Source: Nafulsella turpanensis ZLM-10
GTDB taxonomy: Bacteria > Bacteroidota > Bacteroidia > Cytophagales > Cyclobacteriaceae
Assembly (NCBI RefSeq): GCF_000346615.1
Contig: NZ_ANNU01000021.1
Location: 20,409 to 84,408, forward strand
Length of the DNA: 64,000 nucleotides
Direction of reading: 5' to 3'
This document shows positions 53,739 through 61,774 of the stretch, piece after piece. A program made the translations under genes and the position numbers. The number at the start of each line of letters is the position of its first letter. Position 1 is the stretch's first letter. The notes under the pieces were generated by a model. The model was given only the letters and a program-made list of their open reading frames with translations. It had not been told where the DNA came from and did not search any database.

Positions 53739-55098
53739 AACGAAGCGAAGTAATGGGATTTTGACTGGCTGCTTTACGGGCAGGGGCAATTCCGAAGATG
53801 AGGCCGACTGCTGCTGCCACACCAAAAGAGATTAATACAGAACCTACAGAAACGATGGTGGGTATTTCGGCGATACTCGAAATAATAATGGCCATTGAAA
53901 TACCAAGGAGTACGCCAATGATACCTCCACTAACACTAATCATGACGGCCTCGAACAGGAACTGCAGAACTATGTCCTGCTTTTTAGCCCCTATTGAAAG
54001 TCGAAGTCCTATTTCCTTAATCCGCTCCATAACGGAAGCCAGCATAATATTCATGATCCCGATACCGCCTACCAGCAGTGAAATACCCGCAATAGCCCCT
54101 AGAACTACATTAAAAATATTTTTAGTGCGCTGCTGTTGCTTGAGGAGCAGTTCAGGAATGGTAATCTCAAAATCGACCATTCCATAGTGCCTCCGCTCCA
54201 GCAGGCGGGCAATTACATCGGCAGTGGCATTGAGTTGTTCAGTGGCACCTACCTGCACCACAATCCGATCGAGCTGGTGGTAATTCACATTTTTTCTGGG
54301 GGCATCTTCCGATTCACCTCCTCCTCCAATTATGATAACATTACCGCCCACGTCACCCCCTCCCTGCTGTAACATCTCATTTGTTACTAAAGCACGGTTT
54401 TCGTACCTGATAAGCATGGTTTGCAGGGGAGTGTATACATCCATGTTGTAATCACGGATGCCAAGATTTTCGATACTCTTTTTGGATATCACCCGTGGCT
54501 CCAGCACCCCTACTACCTTAAGCCAGTGGGGCCCTACTTTAATCATTTTCCCGATAGGACTCTCCTGGCTGAAAAAGCGGGTTTGAAGCCCTTTACCGAT
54601 AATGCATACCGGCTCCCCATTTTTCATCTGAAATTCATTAAAGTGCTGACCGCTCGCAATATTGAAATTCGCCAGCGAAAAATAGTCATTATTGACCCCA
54701 ACGAGTTTGGCTGAGCGCCTTACTCCATTTTTGATGATGTAGGTTTCCAGCAATATCTCCGGGCTTATCCGGGCGATGGAAGGAAGTACCTTTTGCAAAC
54801 TTTCCATATCGAGCATGCTTAGCCCGGGCGAAAACTGATTTTTTTCCGCTGCTATTGCGGAGGCCTCCAGTACCTCCTCCTCATTCTGCTCTACAATGGG
54901 TGTGATAATAATATTATTGACCCCTACCAGCTTTATCTGCTCCAGAATTTCCTGCTGAGCACCATTGCCAATGGCCAGCATGGCAATGACTGCCGATACG
55001 CCAAAGATAATTCCTAAGGCGGTAAGTACAGAACGAAGCTTGTTGACCAATACCGCATCGAGCGCTATATAGAAGTTTGCCCAGGCAGTTTTTTTCAT
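53731..55098 (-). CDS. MacB-like ABC transporter permease (no ATPase domain)
   Basis: A 455-residue permease of the MacB/FtsX type. It has an N-terminal helix (LTALGIIFGVSAVIAMLAIG), a large periplasmic MacB-PCD domain (about 45-320), and three C-terminal helices (LGAIAGISLLVGGIGIMNIM; AVMISVSGGIIGVLLGISMA; VLISFGVAAAVGLIFGIAPA), ending with the family motif PARKAASQNPITSLRYE. E. coli MacB carries its ATPase at the N terminus; here it is absent and no Walker motif is found in this operon. It starts in an ATGA overlap with the adaptor gene. The operon would export a small molecule or peptide. Confidence 0.9.
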   Translation of the reverse strand: MKKTAWANFYIALDAVLVNKLRSVLTALGIIFGVSAVIAMLAIGNGAQQEILEQIKLVGVNNIIITPIVEQNEEEVLEASAIAAEKNQFSPGLSMLDMESLQKVLPSIARISPEILLETYIIKNGVRRSAKLVGVNNDYFSLANFNIASGQHFNEFQMKNGEPVCIIGKGLQTRFFSQESPIGKMIKVGPHWLKVVGVLEPRVISKKSIENLGIRDYNMDVYTPLQTMLIRYENRALVTNEMLQQGGGDVGGNVIIIGGGGESEDAPRKNVNYHQLDRIVVQVGATEQLNATADVIARLLERRHYGMVDFEITIPELLLKQQQRTKNIFNVVLGAIAGISLLVGGIGIMNIMLASVMERIKEIGLRLSIGAKKQDIVLQFLFEAVMISVSGGIIGVLLGISMAIIISSIAEIPTIVSVGSVLISFGVAAAVGLIFGIAPARKAASQNPITSLRYE

Positions 55099-56390
55099 TG
55101 TACGGAACTGCTTAGTTTTTCTTCATTCTCCTTCACCTCTTCCAGTAGCACTAAAGGACGGTCAGCGCCATTCTGTGGAACCGATAGATAAAGCTGATCG
55201 CCCTCCTCGAGGCCGGCCTGCACTACAATTTCGTTCGCATTGGCCTTTCCTACCCTTACCTGCTGCCTGCTGATGTCCATCCCTTCCTTCAGGTATACAA
55301 ATGAAAGGCTATCGCCCTGGCTGTGCAGAGACTCCAACGGAATATACAATACATCGTCCAGCACTTCTGCGATGATATCATTACTGGTGGTCATGGCTGG
55401 TCTCAGGGTAGTATCGGTCTCAAATATTTCCACATTTACCTCAAAAACCTTCGCATCTGAATTGGGTCTTTGCTCCCCTACATTGGCCACACTAATCACT
55501 TTACCGCTAAGCTTTTTATCCGGATAGGCATCCAGACCAATATTTACCGGCTGCCCCACCTTTACCTGCCGGATATCGACTTCATTAACATAGGTGCGGG
55601 AAAGCATCTTCGACAGGTCAGGCAGGGTTGCCACCACCGGATCCCAGGCACCTACGGTAGAACCGGCTGCTCTTTTTTTACCATTGTACTCTCGTTTGTA
55701 AATAACCATTCCATCCTCGGGAGCTTTAATCATAAACTGATCAGCCAGCTTTTGAAGAAAATCTGCCTCATTTTGAGCTTCGGCCAGTTCTGCGGCTGCT
55801 TCCTGCATTTGCGCCACTGCCTTTTGCCGCTGAAGCTGGTAATTCTCCTTTGCCTGTTTAAGGGCGCGATGGGCTTTTTCCAGGTCAATCTCGGCCTGTT
55901 TTATGGTGGCCGGCGGTTCGTATTGCGACTGCTCTACCACCAGCTTCTGCTCTTCTACCGCAAATTCCAGGTTAACCAGTTGGTCGCGGGCTTCGCGTAG
56001 CGTGAGGGCAGTATCAAGCTTTGTCTGGGTATATTCCGATAGGTTCTGCTGCAGTTTATTCTGGGTTTCGCTGATACGGTCCTGAAGTTCTGAGCGATCG
56101 AGGCTTGCCACATAATCACCTTTTTTTACGGTGGTTCCCTCCGGCACAATATCCTCGATATTAACCTGCCACAGGCGTGCCTGCCGCAGCCCGTTTGGCC
56201 CCCTTACCTCTGTAGAATTCTTTGCTTCCAACTCACCGGAAGTAGTAATTACTATTTTAAATTCCCCCCTTTCAACCTTGGTTAGTAGCTCCCCATCATT
56301 CTCCGCCTGCCGGTTGCCAAAATATATAAGGCCTCCTACTACTACCAGAATGGCAAGTGCGGCCGCAATGAGAATGTTTCTTCTGTTCAT
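55095..56390 (-). CDS. MacA/HlyD-family periplasmic adaptor
   Basis: A 431-residue membrane-fusion protein with one N-terminal anchor helix (ILIAAALAILVVVGGLIYFG). A lipoyl/barrel-sandwich half-motif precedes a long helical hairpin (about 105-215: SETQNKLQQNLSEYTQTKLD, QRQKAVAQMQEAAAELAEAQ), then the second half (MIKAPEDGMVIYKREYNGKK) and a beta-barrel. It links the inner-membrane permease to TolC. First gene of the operon adaptor-permease-TolC. A RND-type adaptor role is possible from the sequence alone, but the ABC permease partner makes a MacA-like role more likely. Confidence 0.88.
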   Translation of the reverse strand: MNRRNILIAAALAILVVVGGLIYFGNRQAENDGELLTKVERGEFKIVITTSGELEAKNSTEVRGPNGLRQARLWQVNIEDIVPEGTTVKKGDYVASLDRSELQDRISETQNKLQQNLSEYTQTKLDTALTLREARDQLVNLEFAVEEQKLVVEQSQYEPPATIKQAEIDLEKAHRALKQAKENYQLQRQKAVAQMQEAAAELAEAQNEADFLQKLADQFMIKAPEDGMVIYKREYNGKKRAAGSTVGAWDPVVATLPDLSKMLSRTYVNEVDIRQVKVGQPVNIGLDAYPDKKLSGKVISVANVGEQRPNSDAKVFEVNVEIFETDTTLRPAMTTSNDIIAEVLDDVLYIPLESLHSQGDSLSFVYLKEGMDISRQQVRVGKANANEIVVQAGLEEGDQLYLSVPQNGADRPLVLLEEVKENEEKLSSSVQ

Positions 56391-56558
56391 CAGATAACAA
56401 AATTTTCAGGTAATATACTTTAAAAATTTAAAACTCTGCAGGCATGCAGTAGTCAATATTAGCAAAAACAATACAAAATATATAAAATTTAAAAGCTAAA
56501 TATTATTAAATTTAAAGTGGAAGACTATCATTTCTGTAGGATAGCCCCGCCTAATGCC

Positions 56559-56566
56559 TATATTTG
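56559..56566 (+). promoter_or_regulatory. Possible -7 element for the methyltransferase gene
   Basis: TATATTTG is a perfect TAnnTTTG element, but the expected start site falls on the ATG at 56572, so the message would be leaderless. No TTG partner is evident. It may be chance within coding sequence if translation starts at 56554. Confidence 0.3.
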
Positions 56567-56571
56567 CGATT

Positions 56572-57342
56572 ATGATTAAGAATATTATCAGTCTGGTCAT
56601 CCGAAAGGTGCCCCGCCCTTACCTGCAGCTGGTCAGCCATCATATTGCAAAAGGGCTTTCCCTATTCTACCAGGGAAATGATGTAGAATGTCCTGTTTGC
56701 CAAAAACACTTTCGGAAGTTTTTGCCTTACGGGCGGAAGGCAAGGGAAAATGCCCTTTGCCCAAACTGCCTGGCGCTTGAACGCCACCGGCTAATGTATC
56801 TCTTCCTCCGGCGGAAAACCAATTTCTTTACTGCTCCTTTACGAGTGCTGCATGTCGCCCCGGAAATTTGCTTTATCGGGCGATTTGAAAAACAACAGAA
56901 CCTTGAGTATACCACTGCCGATATAGAATCGCCTCTTGCAAAGGTAAAAATGGATATCCATGCCATTCCTTTTCCGGAAAACAGCTTCGATGTTATCTTA
57001 TGTAACCATGTAATGGAACATGTGGCGGATGACGGTCTGGCCATGCGGGAATTGTACAGGGTACTCAGGCCCGGCGGATGGGGCATTATTCAAATTCCAC
57101 TTTTCCACCCTCTGCCCGAAACAACCTATGAGGATGCAAGCATCACCAGTCCTGCTGCCCGCGAAAAAGCATTTGGACAGAATGACCACGTGCGACTTTA
57201 TGGAAAGGATTATGCCGATCGCTTAAGGGCTGCAGGCTTTATGGTAGAAGAGAACTGCTATACCAAAGAACTTCCCGTGGAAGAGGTTGAGCGTTACGCC
57301 CTCCCCACAGATGAGATTATTTTCTATGTAAAGAAGCTGTAA
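56572..57342 (+). CDS. SAM-dependent methyltransferase with N-terminal zinc ribbon
   Basis: A 256-residue protein (start at 56572; 56554 also possible). Residues about 38-70 hold two CxxC pairs (CPVCQKHFRKFLPYGRKA, then CPNCLALERHRL), a zinc-ribbon-like module. The class I methyltransferase follows: LRVLHVAPEICF in place of the usual VLDVGCG, DIHAIPFPENSFDVILCNHV, MEHVADDGLAMRELYRVLRP GGWGII. Type 11 methyltransferases of this kind occur beside glycosyltransferases and polysaccharide genes. The acceptor is unknown. It is convergent with the glycosyltransferase operon. Confidence 0.85.
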   Translation: MIKNIISLVIRKVPRPYLQLVSHHIAKGLSLFYQGNDVECPVCQKHFRKFLPYGRKARENALCPNCLALERHRLMYLFLRRKTNFFTAPLRVLHVAPEICFIGRFEKQQNLEYTTADIESPLAKVKMDIHAIPFPENSFDVILCNHVMEHVADDGLAMRELYRVLRPGGWGIIQIPLFHPLPETTYEDASITSPAAREKAFGQNDHVRLYGKDYADRLRAAGFMVEENCYTKELPVEEVERYALPTDEIIFYVKKL

Positions 57343-57365
57343 AAGATCGATCTCTTTTTGGCTAA

Positions 57366-57388
57366 GAAAAAAGACCGGTTTATCCGGA
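57366..57388 (-). terminator. Weak terminator of the glycosyltransferase operon
   Basis: On the minus strand CCGG-ATAAA-CCGG (57375-57387) is followed by TCTTTTTTCTT. The stem is short, so the call is weak. A longer imperfect pairing with GCCGGATAACCCGT near 57415-57428 is also possible. Confidence 0.35.
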
Positions 57389-57471
57389 AAAAATCTAAAA
57401 GTGAGAAATAAGCAGCCGGATAACCCGTTTATTCTGTCCGGGTCCTCTGCTTACCCTCTGTAGCCGCAAGC

Positions 57472-58437
57472 TTACTTCTTTCTTATTTTCCGTTCCAGCT
57501 CTTCCCAAAAGCCAATGCCATAGGCCCATAATTGTACAAAGGCAGCACCAATACTGAGCATACCTACTTTTGCACTTTTGTACTTCATTCCCGCATCGAT
57601 CCCAATCAGCAAAAAGTACAGCAGCAGAAAAGAGGTTGCCCCAGCAAACAGGAACGGACTTAGCAAAGGAAGCAGGAGGTAGAATAAAAGGCCTGCCACA
57701 AAGGCTGCCGGAAAAGCATGTACCAGCTTTAGCTCCTTAGGGTAAAAACGGGAAATGTTTATTCGGGCCCTCCCGAAGAAATGGAGTTGTTTATAGAACT
57801 GCTGAAGGCTTGTGCGCCTTTTATGGTAAACATACGCCTCCTCAATAAGGCCGGTACGGAAACCCTGCTCGATTATTCTGATACTGAATTCGATATCTTC
57901 GCCCATACGGGTAATAATGTACCCTCCGGTTTTTTCCCACACCTCACGCGAAATGCCCATATTAAAACTTCGGGGATGGAAAGCAGCCAGTCGTTTTTTA
58001 CTTCCCCTGATACCTCCGGTAGTAAAAAGAGAAGTCATACTATAGCTTATTGCTTTTTGTAAAGGAGTGAAAGAGGGGTGCGCCCGGTCTGGCCCTCCCC
58101 AGGCATCTAAGGGTTCCTTTCGGAGGTGTGCTTCTACTGCCTCAAAATAATGGGGAGGAATAAGGCAATCGGAATCGAATACGACAAGATATTCTCCTTT
58201 TGCATGGGCAAAGCCGAAATTACGGCTAAAGCCCTGCCCGCTATTTTCCTTATAAAAATAGCGTAGCTCCAGGGCGCTTTTCCATTTTTCTGCTATCTGA
58301 TCGGCTTTAAGTGTAGAGCCATCTTCCACCACCACTACTTCAAAGTTGGTATAGCTTTGCCGGCTCAGGCTTGCCAGCAGCTCATCCAGTTCATCGGGCC
58401 GGTTATAAACAGGAACAATTACAGAATATTTGGGCAT
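57472..58437 (-). CDS. Family 2 glycosyltransferase with C-terminal membrane helices
   Basis: A 321-residue enzyme. The GT-A core is clear: YSVIVPVYNRPDELDELLAS, FEVVVVEDGS and the DxD motif FDSDCLIPPHY; GGPDRAHPSF follows. Three hydrophobic segments at the C terminus (AAFVAGLLFYLLLPLLSPFL, GATSFLLLYFLLIGIDAGM, KVGMLSIGAAFVQLWAYGIG) anchor it in the inner membrane. It starts three bases after the previous glycosyltransferase gene and is the last gene of a six-gene operon. Acceptor and sugar unknown. Confidence 0.9.
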   Translation of the reverse strand: MPKYSVIVPVYNRPDELDELLASLSRQSYTNFEVVVVEDGSTLKADQIAEKWKSALELRYFYKENSGQGFSRNFGFAHAKGEYLVVFDSDCLIPPHYFEAVEAHLRKEPLDAWGGPDRAHPSFTPLQKAISYSMTSLFTTGGIRGSKKRLAAFHPRSFNMGISREVWEKTGGYIITRMGEDIEFSIRIIEQGFRTGLIEEAYVYHKRRTSLQQFYKQLHFFGRARINISRFYPKELKLVHAFPAAFVAGLLFYLLLPLLSPFLFAGATSFLLLYFLLIGIDAGMKYKSAKVGMLSIGAAFVQLWAYGIGFWEELERKIRKK

Positions 58438-58440
58438 GCT

Positions 58441-59418
58441 TTATTTCTTCAGTCCAAGCCGGTCGATAACCAGGTAATCTCTTTTCTTTGCCGTATTCAT
58501 CGTCATCATCTCGGCCAGGAAACCAGCCAGAAAAAGTTGCACGCCAACGACCACTGCCACCAGTGCCAGGAAAAAAAGCGGCTGGTCGGTTACTTCACGC
58601 ACCGGCTCCTGATGCTCAACAGCGATATGATACAGCTTATTACCAATTATCCAGACGGTAATAATAAGGCCCAGCAGGAAAGATATTGTACCCAAAGAGC
58701 CAAAGAAGTGCATTGGCCGCTGCTTGAATTTAGATACAAAGGTGATAGACAGCAGGTCCAGAAAACCAAAAATAAAGCGTTCCAGACCAAATTTTGTAGA
58801 CCCGTATTTCCGCGGGCGGTGAGCTACTACCTGCTCTCCTATTCTATCGAAACCACGCCATTTAGCAATAACCGGTATGTAGCGGTGCATTTCACCGTAA
58901 ATATTGATATTCTTTACAACCTCTCTGCTGTAGGCTTTTAAGCCACAGTTAAAATCATGCAAATGAATATCGCTGATTTTGCGGGTAACCCAGTTAAAGA
59001 ATCTGGAAGGAATGGTTTTACTGATGGGATCGTAACGCTTCTTTTTCCAGCCTGATATAAGGTCATAACCCTCCTCTTCAATAAGACTGTAAAGGGCAGG
59101 TATTTCATCCGGGCTATCCTGCAGGTCGGCATCCATGGTAATAACCACTCGCCCCCTGGTAGCTTTAAAACCAGTATTTAAAGCGGCCGATTTGCCATAA
59201 TTCCGGTTAAAGCGAATACCCCTGATATTCGAATTACCGGAAAACAGTTCTTCCACCACTTCCCAGCTTCGGTCAGAGCTTCCATCATCTACTAAAATCA
59301 CTTCATAAGTAAAGCCGTGCTCTTTCATGACACGGCTTATCCAGCTACACAATTCAGGTAGTGATTCCTCTTCGTTAAAAAGAGGAATCACTACCGAAAT
59401 ATCCGGTTCTTTCATCAT
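58441..59418 (-). CDS. Family 2 glycosyltransferase, polyprenyl-phosphate (DPM1/GtrB) type
   Basis: A 325-residue enzyme: DISVVIPLFNEEESLPELCS, YEVILVDDGSSDRSWEVVEE, NRNYGKSAALNTGFKATRG and the hallmark MDADLQDSPDE. Two membrane helices lie near the C terminus (FFGSLGTISFLLGLIITVWI; PLFFLALVAVVVGVQLFLAG). This layout is typical of enzymes that transfer sugars to undecaprenyl phosphate (GtrB, ArnC-like). It starts two bases after the DUF4199 gene stop and is followed three bases later by another glycosyltransferase, so the two probably act in one glycosylation pathway. Confidence 0.92.
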   Translation of the reverse strand: MMKEPDISVVIPLFNEEESLPELCSWISRVMKEHGFTYEVILVDDGSSDRSWEVVEELFSGNSNIRGIRFNRNYGKSAALNTGFKATRGRVVITMDADLQDSPDEIPALYSLIEEEGYDLISGWKKKRYDPISKTIPSRFFNWVTRKISDIHLHDFNCGLKAYSREVVKNINIYGEMHRYIPVIAKWRGFDRIGEQVVAHRPRKYGSTKFGLERFIFGFLDLLSITFVSKFKQRPMHFFGSLGTISFLLGLIITVWIIGNKLYHIAVEHQEPVREVTDQPLFFLALVAVVVGVQLFLAGFLAEMMTMNTAKKRDYLVIDRLGLKK

Positions 59419-59420
59419 AC

Positions 59421-59975
59421 TTAAAATTCAACAGAGGGATCGGTATTTTTGGTGAAGGCCGAAACAATTAAAGACACAATAAATGAAACAACAATGTAGG
59501 TTAGGATTCCGATAAAGAACAAGGCTACCGGCGACATCATCATTTCTGAAATTTCCATCGCCTGTTCTATCTGGGCATCTGACATTCCCTGTTCTTCGAG
59601 CTGAATACGGGCTATTTCCATTTGCCTGGCAATTATAGTTTCGTCAATAAAGGTCATATAGATGACACTAAAAAGAGAGCCAATAATTCCGCTGACTAAT
59701 CCAAGTACTACACCAAGCCCTAACCCCTGGCCATAGGACATAAATCCATTGCCCTGATCTTTAAAAGCTTTATGAGTTAAATAAATTCCAACAATAAAGC
59801 TGATTACCATAAAGATGGTGCTCAGCCCACTATCCTGCTGCAGCTCGGCAAGAAAAGTAATCAGGCTAAAGACAATGAAGACAAGACCAGTGTAAAGTCC
59901 GCCTTTCATGCCCACTGACCAAACACCTGGCTGAGTCTGTGGAGCTGTTTCGTAAGTTGAGGTTGTTGTTTCCAT
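59421..59975 (-). CDS. DUF4199 membrane protein
   Basis: A 184-residue protein with four to five membrane helices (GLYTGLVFIVFSLITFLAEL; STIFMVISFIVGIYLTHKAF; GQGLGLGVVLGLVSGIIGSL FSVIYM; MSPVALFFIGILTYIVVSFI). The pattern YGQGLGLGVVLGLVSGIIGS is typical of DUF4199. The ATG at 59975 is chosen because it directly follows the stop of the preceding DUF4199 gene. Function unknown; the family commonly accompanies glycosyltransferase and dihydroorotase-like genes in this phylum. Confidence 0.85.
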   Translation of the reverse strand: METTTSTYETAPQTQPGVWSVGMKGGLYTGLVFIVFSLITFLAELQQDSGLSTIFMVISFIVGIYLTHKAFKDQGNGFMSYGQGLGLGVVLGLVSGIIGSLFSVIYMTFIDETIIARQMEIARIQLEEQGMSDAQIEQAMEISEMMMSPVALFFIGILTYIVVSFIVSLIVSAFTKNTDPSVEF

Positions 59976-59976
59976 T

Positions 59977-60495
59977 TTATTTTGTGCGTTTAAAGATGAT
60001 TGCGATGATGGTGGTAGCCAGAAAACCAATAAACACCTTTTTCAGGAAATCATCAGCTACCAGGGAGAAAACGGTTGTTCCCTTCAGACTAGCGAGGGTT
60101 TCTTTATACGCATCAGCCCCTATCTGTTCAACCCACTTCTCCGAATCTGCGGTTAATATAGCAATATTTTCCTGTTTATGTGATAGAAAAAGTGCAGGAT
60201 CTATTACTTCCAGAAACAGCCCTAGAAAAGAGGCCGAAAGGAGCGCAATCAACAGGTAACAAACAAAACCAACCGTCATTCCCTGCCAATAGAACATCGT
60301 CCCTCCAAACTTATAATCGCGAAGCTCCTTAATGGAGAAGAAAATAAATATGGGCAGCAAAATAAAATCAAGGGGGCGGACATCCGAAATCGGGTCTGCC
60401 CCGGAATAGTAAAGAGTGAGGAACAGAGCGATAGCAATAAAGCCGCCGCCAATTCCGTACTTAAGCGGAACCTTATAGAGTTGAGATTTATCCAT
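59977..60495 (-). CDS. DUF4199 membrane protein, second copy
   Basis: A 172-residue protein with helices near GIGGGFIAIALFLTLYYSGA, RPLDFILLPIFIFFSIKELR, MFYWQGMTVGFVCYLLIALL SASFLGLFL, and KVFIGFLATTIIAIIFKRTK. It is similar in layout to the adjacent gene but diverged, so an old duplication is likely. It overlaps the end of the dihydroorotase-like gene by eight bases. Function unknown. Confidence 0.8.
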   Translation of the reverse strand: MDKSQLYKVPLKYGIGGGFIAIALFLTLYYSGADPISDVRPLDFILLPIFIFFSIKELRDYKFGGTMFYWQGMTVGFVCYLLIALLSASFLGLFLEVIDPALFLSHKQENIAILTADSEKWVEQIGADAYKETLASLKGTTVFSLVADDFLKKVFIGFLATTIIAIIFKRTK

Positions 60496-61774
60496 TCGTT
60501 TTTACGACCACGGCAGAATGAAAATGGTGCATTCCATTTGCAATAACCCCCAGTGCTTTGCCTCTGAGCGTTTGATTAAAGAAGGGAGAATTGATGCCTT
60601 TTGAGAAGTTAGTTTCTTCTGTAAACTGCCACTCAAATTCCGGCGAGAAAAGGGTAAGGTTAGCCGACTCGCCTGCTTTTATTTCAATGGAGGGCAATCC
60701 TAACAGGCGCCTTGGAGCATGGGATACTTTTTCTGCCAGCAGGCTGGCATCAAGCACTCCGGCTTTAAGCAGGGAAGCATAGAAGGTCTGCAGCCCCATC
60801 ATTCCAAACTCCGCCAGGTCAAATTCAAGCTTTTTGCTTTCCGTGTCCTGCGGCTGGTGGTCCGTTACTATGGCATCGATGGTTCCGTCTTTCAGGCCGT
60901 CAATAAGCGCCTTTCTGTCCTCTTCCTGCCTTAGTGGTGGGTTCACTTTATAGTTCGTATCAAAATCCAGCAGAGCATTATCGGTAAATACCAGGTGCGC
61001 TACCGAAACATCGCAGCTTACTGCGAGCCCGCGTGCCTTGGCATTACGCACAAGATCTACTCCTGCCGCCGTAGAAATACCACTGAAATGTAAACGCCCC
61101 CCTGCATACTCAAGCAGCCGAAGGTCCCGTTCAATCGCCATTTCTTCTGCTAAAACTGGCATTCCTTTCATCCCCAGAAGGGTACTGTTTATTCCTTCGT
61201 GCATTTGCCCTCCCCTTACCAGACTTGCTTCGGTAGGATGATTAATCAGTAACCCATTAAAATGTAGCAGATACTGAAGGCTCTTCAGTAAAAGGGCAGT
61301 ATTGGTGATAGGACGGGTACCATCGGTAAATGCCAGTGCTCCCGCCTGCCGTAAATCCATCATTTCGGCCAGCTCTTCTCCCTTTGCCCCTATACTAACT
61401 GCACCCAAAGGATATAACTGGGTGAGTCGCTGACTATTCCCGGAAAGTATGTAACGGATACCCTTTTTATTATCAAGAGCAGGTTCGGTATTAGGTAAAA
61501 GAGCTACTGCAGTAAAACCACCATCTGCCGCTGCGAGAGCCCCACTTTCCAGATCTTCTTTATGTTCCATGCCCGGGTCATTAAAATGAGCCCGCAAATC
61601 GCACCAACCCGCAGAAAGCCAGCATCCGCTTCCATCAATCTCCAGCTCGGCTTCTGCAAGTGAGGAGGATGGGCCAATCTCTGCTATTTTCCCATCCACT
61701 ACGGAAACATGGTAGCTTTCCCCAGGATTAAAACCTTTGGCCGCTATTTGAACATTTTTAATAGATATCCTCAT
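60488..61774 (-). CDS. Dihydroorotase-like protein with lost metal ligands
   Basis: A 428-residue amidohydrolase-fold protein close to type I dihydroorotase in length and order: CWLSAGWCDLRAHFNDPGME, GALAFTDGTRPI, INHPTEASLVRGG, LHFSGISTAAGVDLV, VTDHQPQDTESKKL. Active enzymes read DxHxHLRDPG; here the first His is Arg61 and the substrate-binding Arg is Asn65. A third ligand His is Gly232 (SGIST for HVST), and the TDHAPH motif reads TDHQPQ. Asp151, His179 and Asp305 remain. It is therefore probably inactive as a dihydroorotase, similar in concept to non-catalytic PyrC-like proteins that support aspartate transcarbamoylase. It overlaps BatA-like and DUF4199 genes in an operon without other pyrimidine genes. 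Confidence 0.88.
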   Translation of the reverse strand: MRISIKNVQIAAKGFNPGESYHVSVVDGKIAEIGPSSSLAEAELEIDGSGCWLSAGWCDLRAHFNDPGMEHKEDLESGALAAADGGFTAVALLPNTEPALDNKKGIRYILSGNSQRLTQLYPLGAVSIGAKGEELAEMMDLRQAGALAFTDGTRPITNTALLLKSLQYLLHFNGLLINHPTEASLVRGGQMHEGINSTLLGMKGMPVLAEEMAIERDLRLLEYAGGRLHFSGISTAAGVDLVRNAKARGLAVSCDVSVAHLVFTDNALLDFDTNYKVNPPLRQEEDRKALIDGLKDGTIDAIVTDHQPQDTESKKLEFDLAEFGMMGLQTFYASLLKAGVLDASLLAEKVSHAPRRLLGLPSIEIKAGESANLTLFSPEFEWQFTEETNFSKGINSPFFNQTLRGKALGVIANGMHHFHSAVVVKTNG

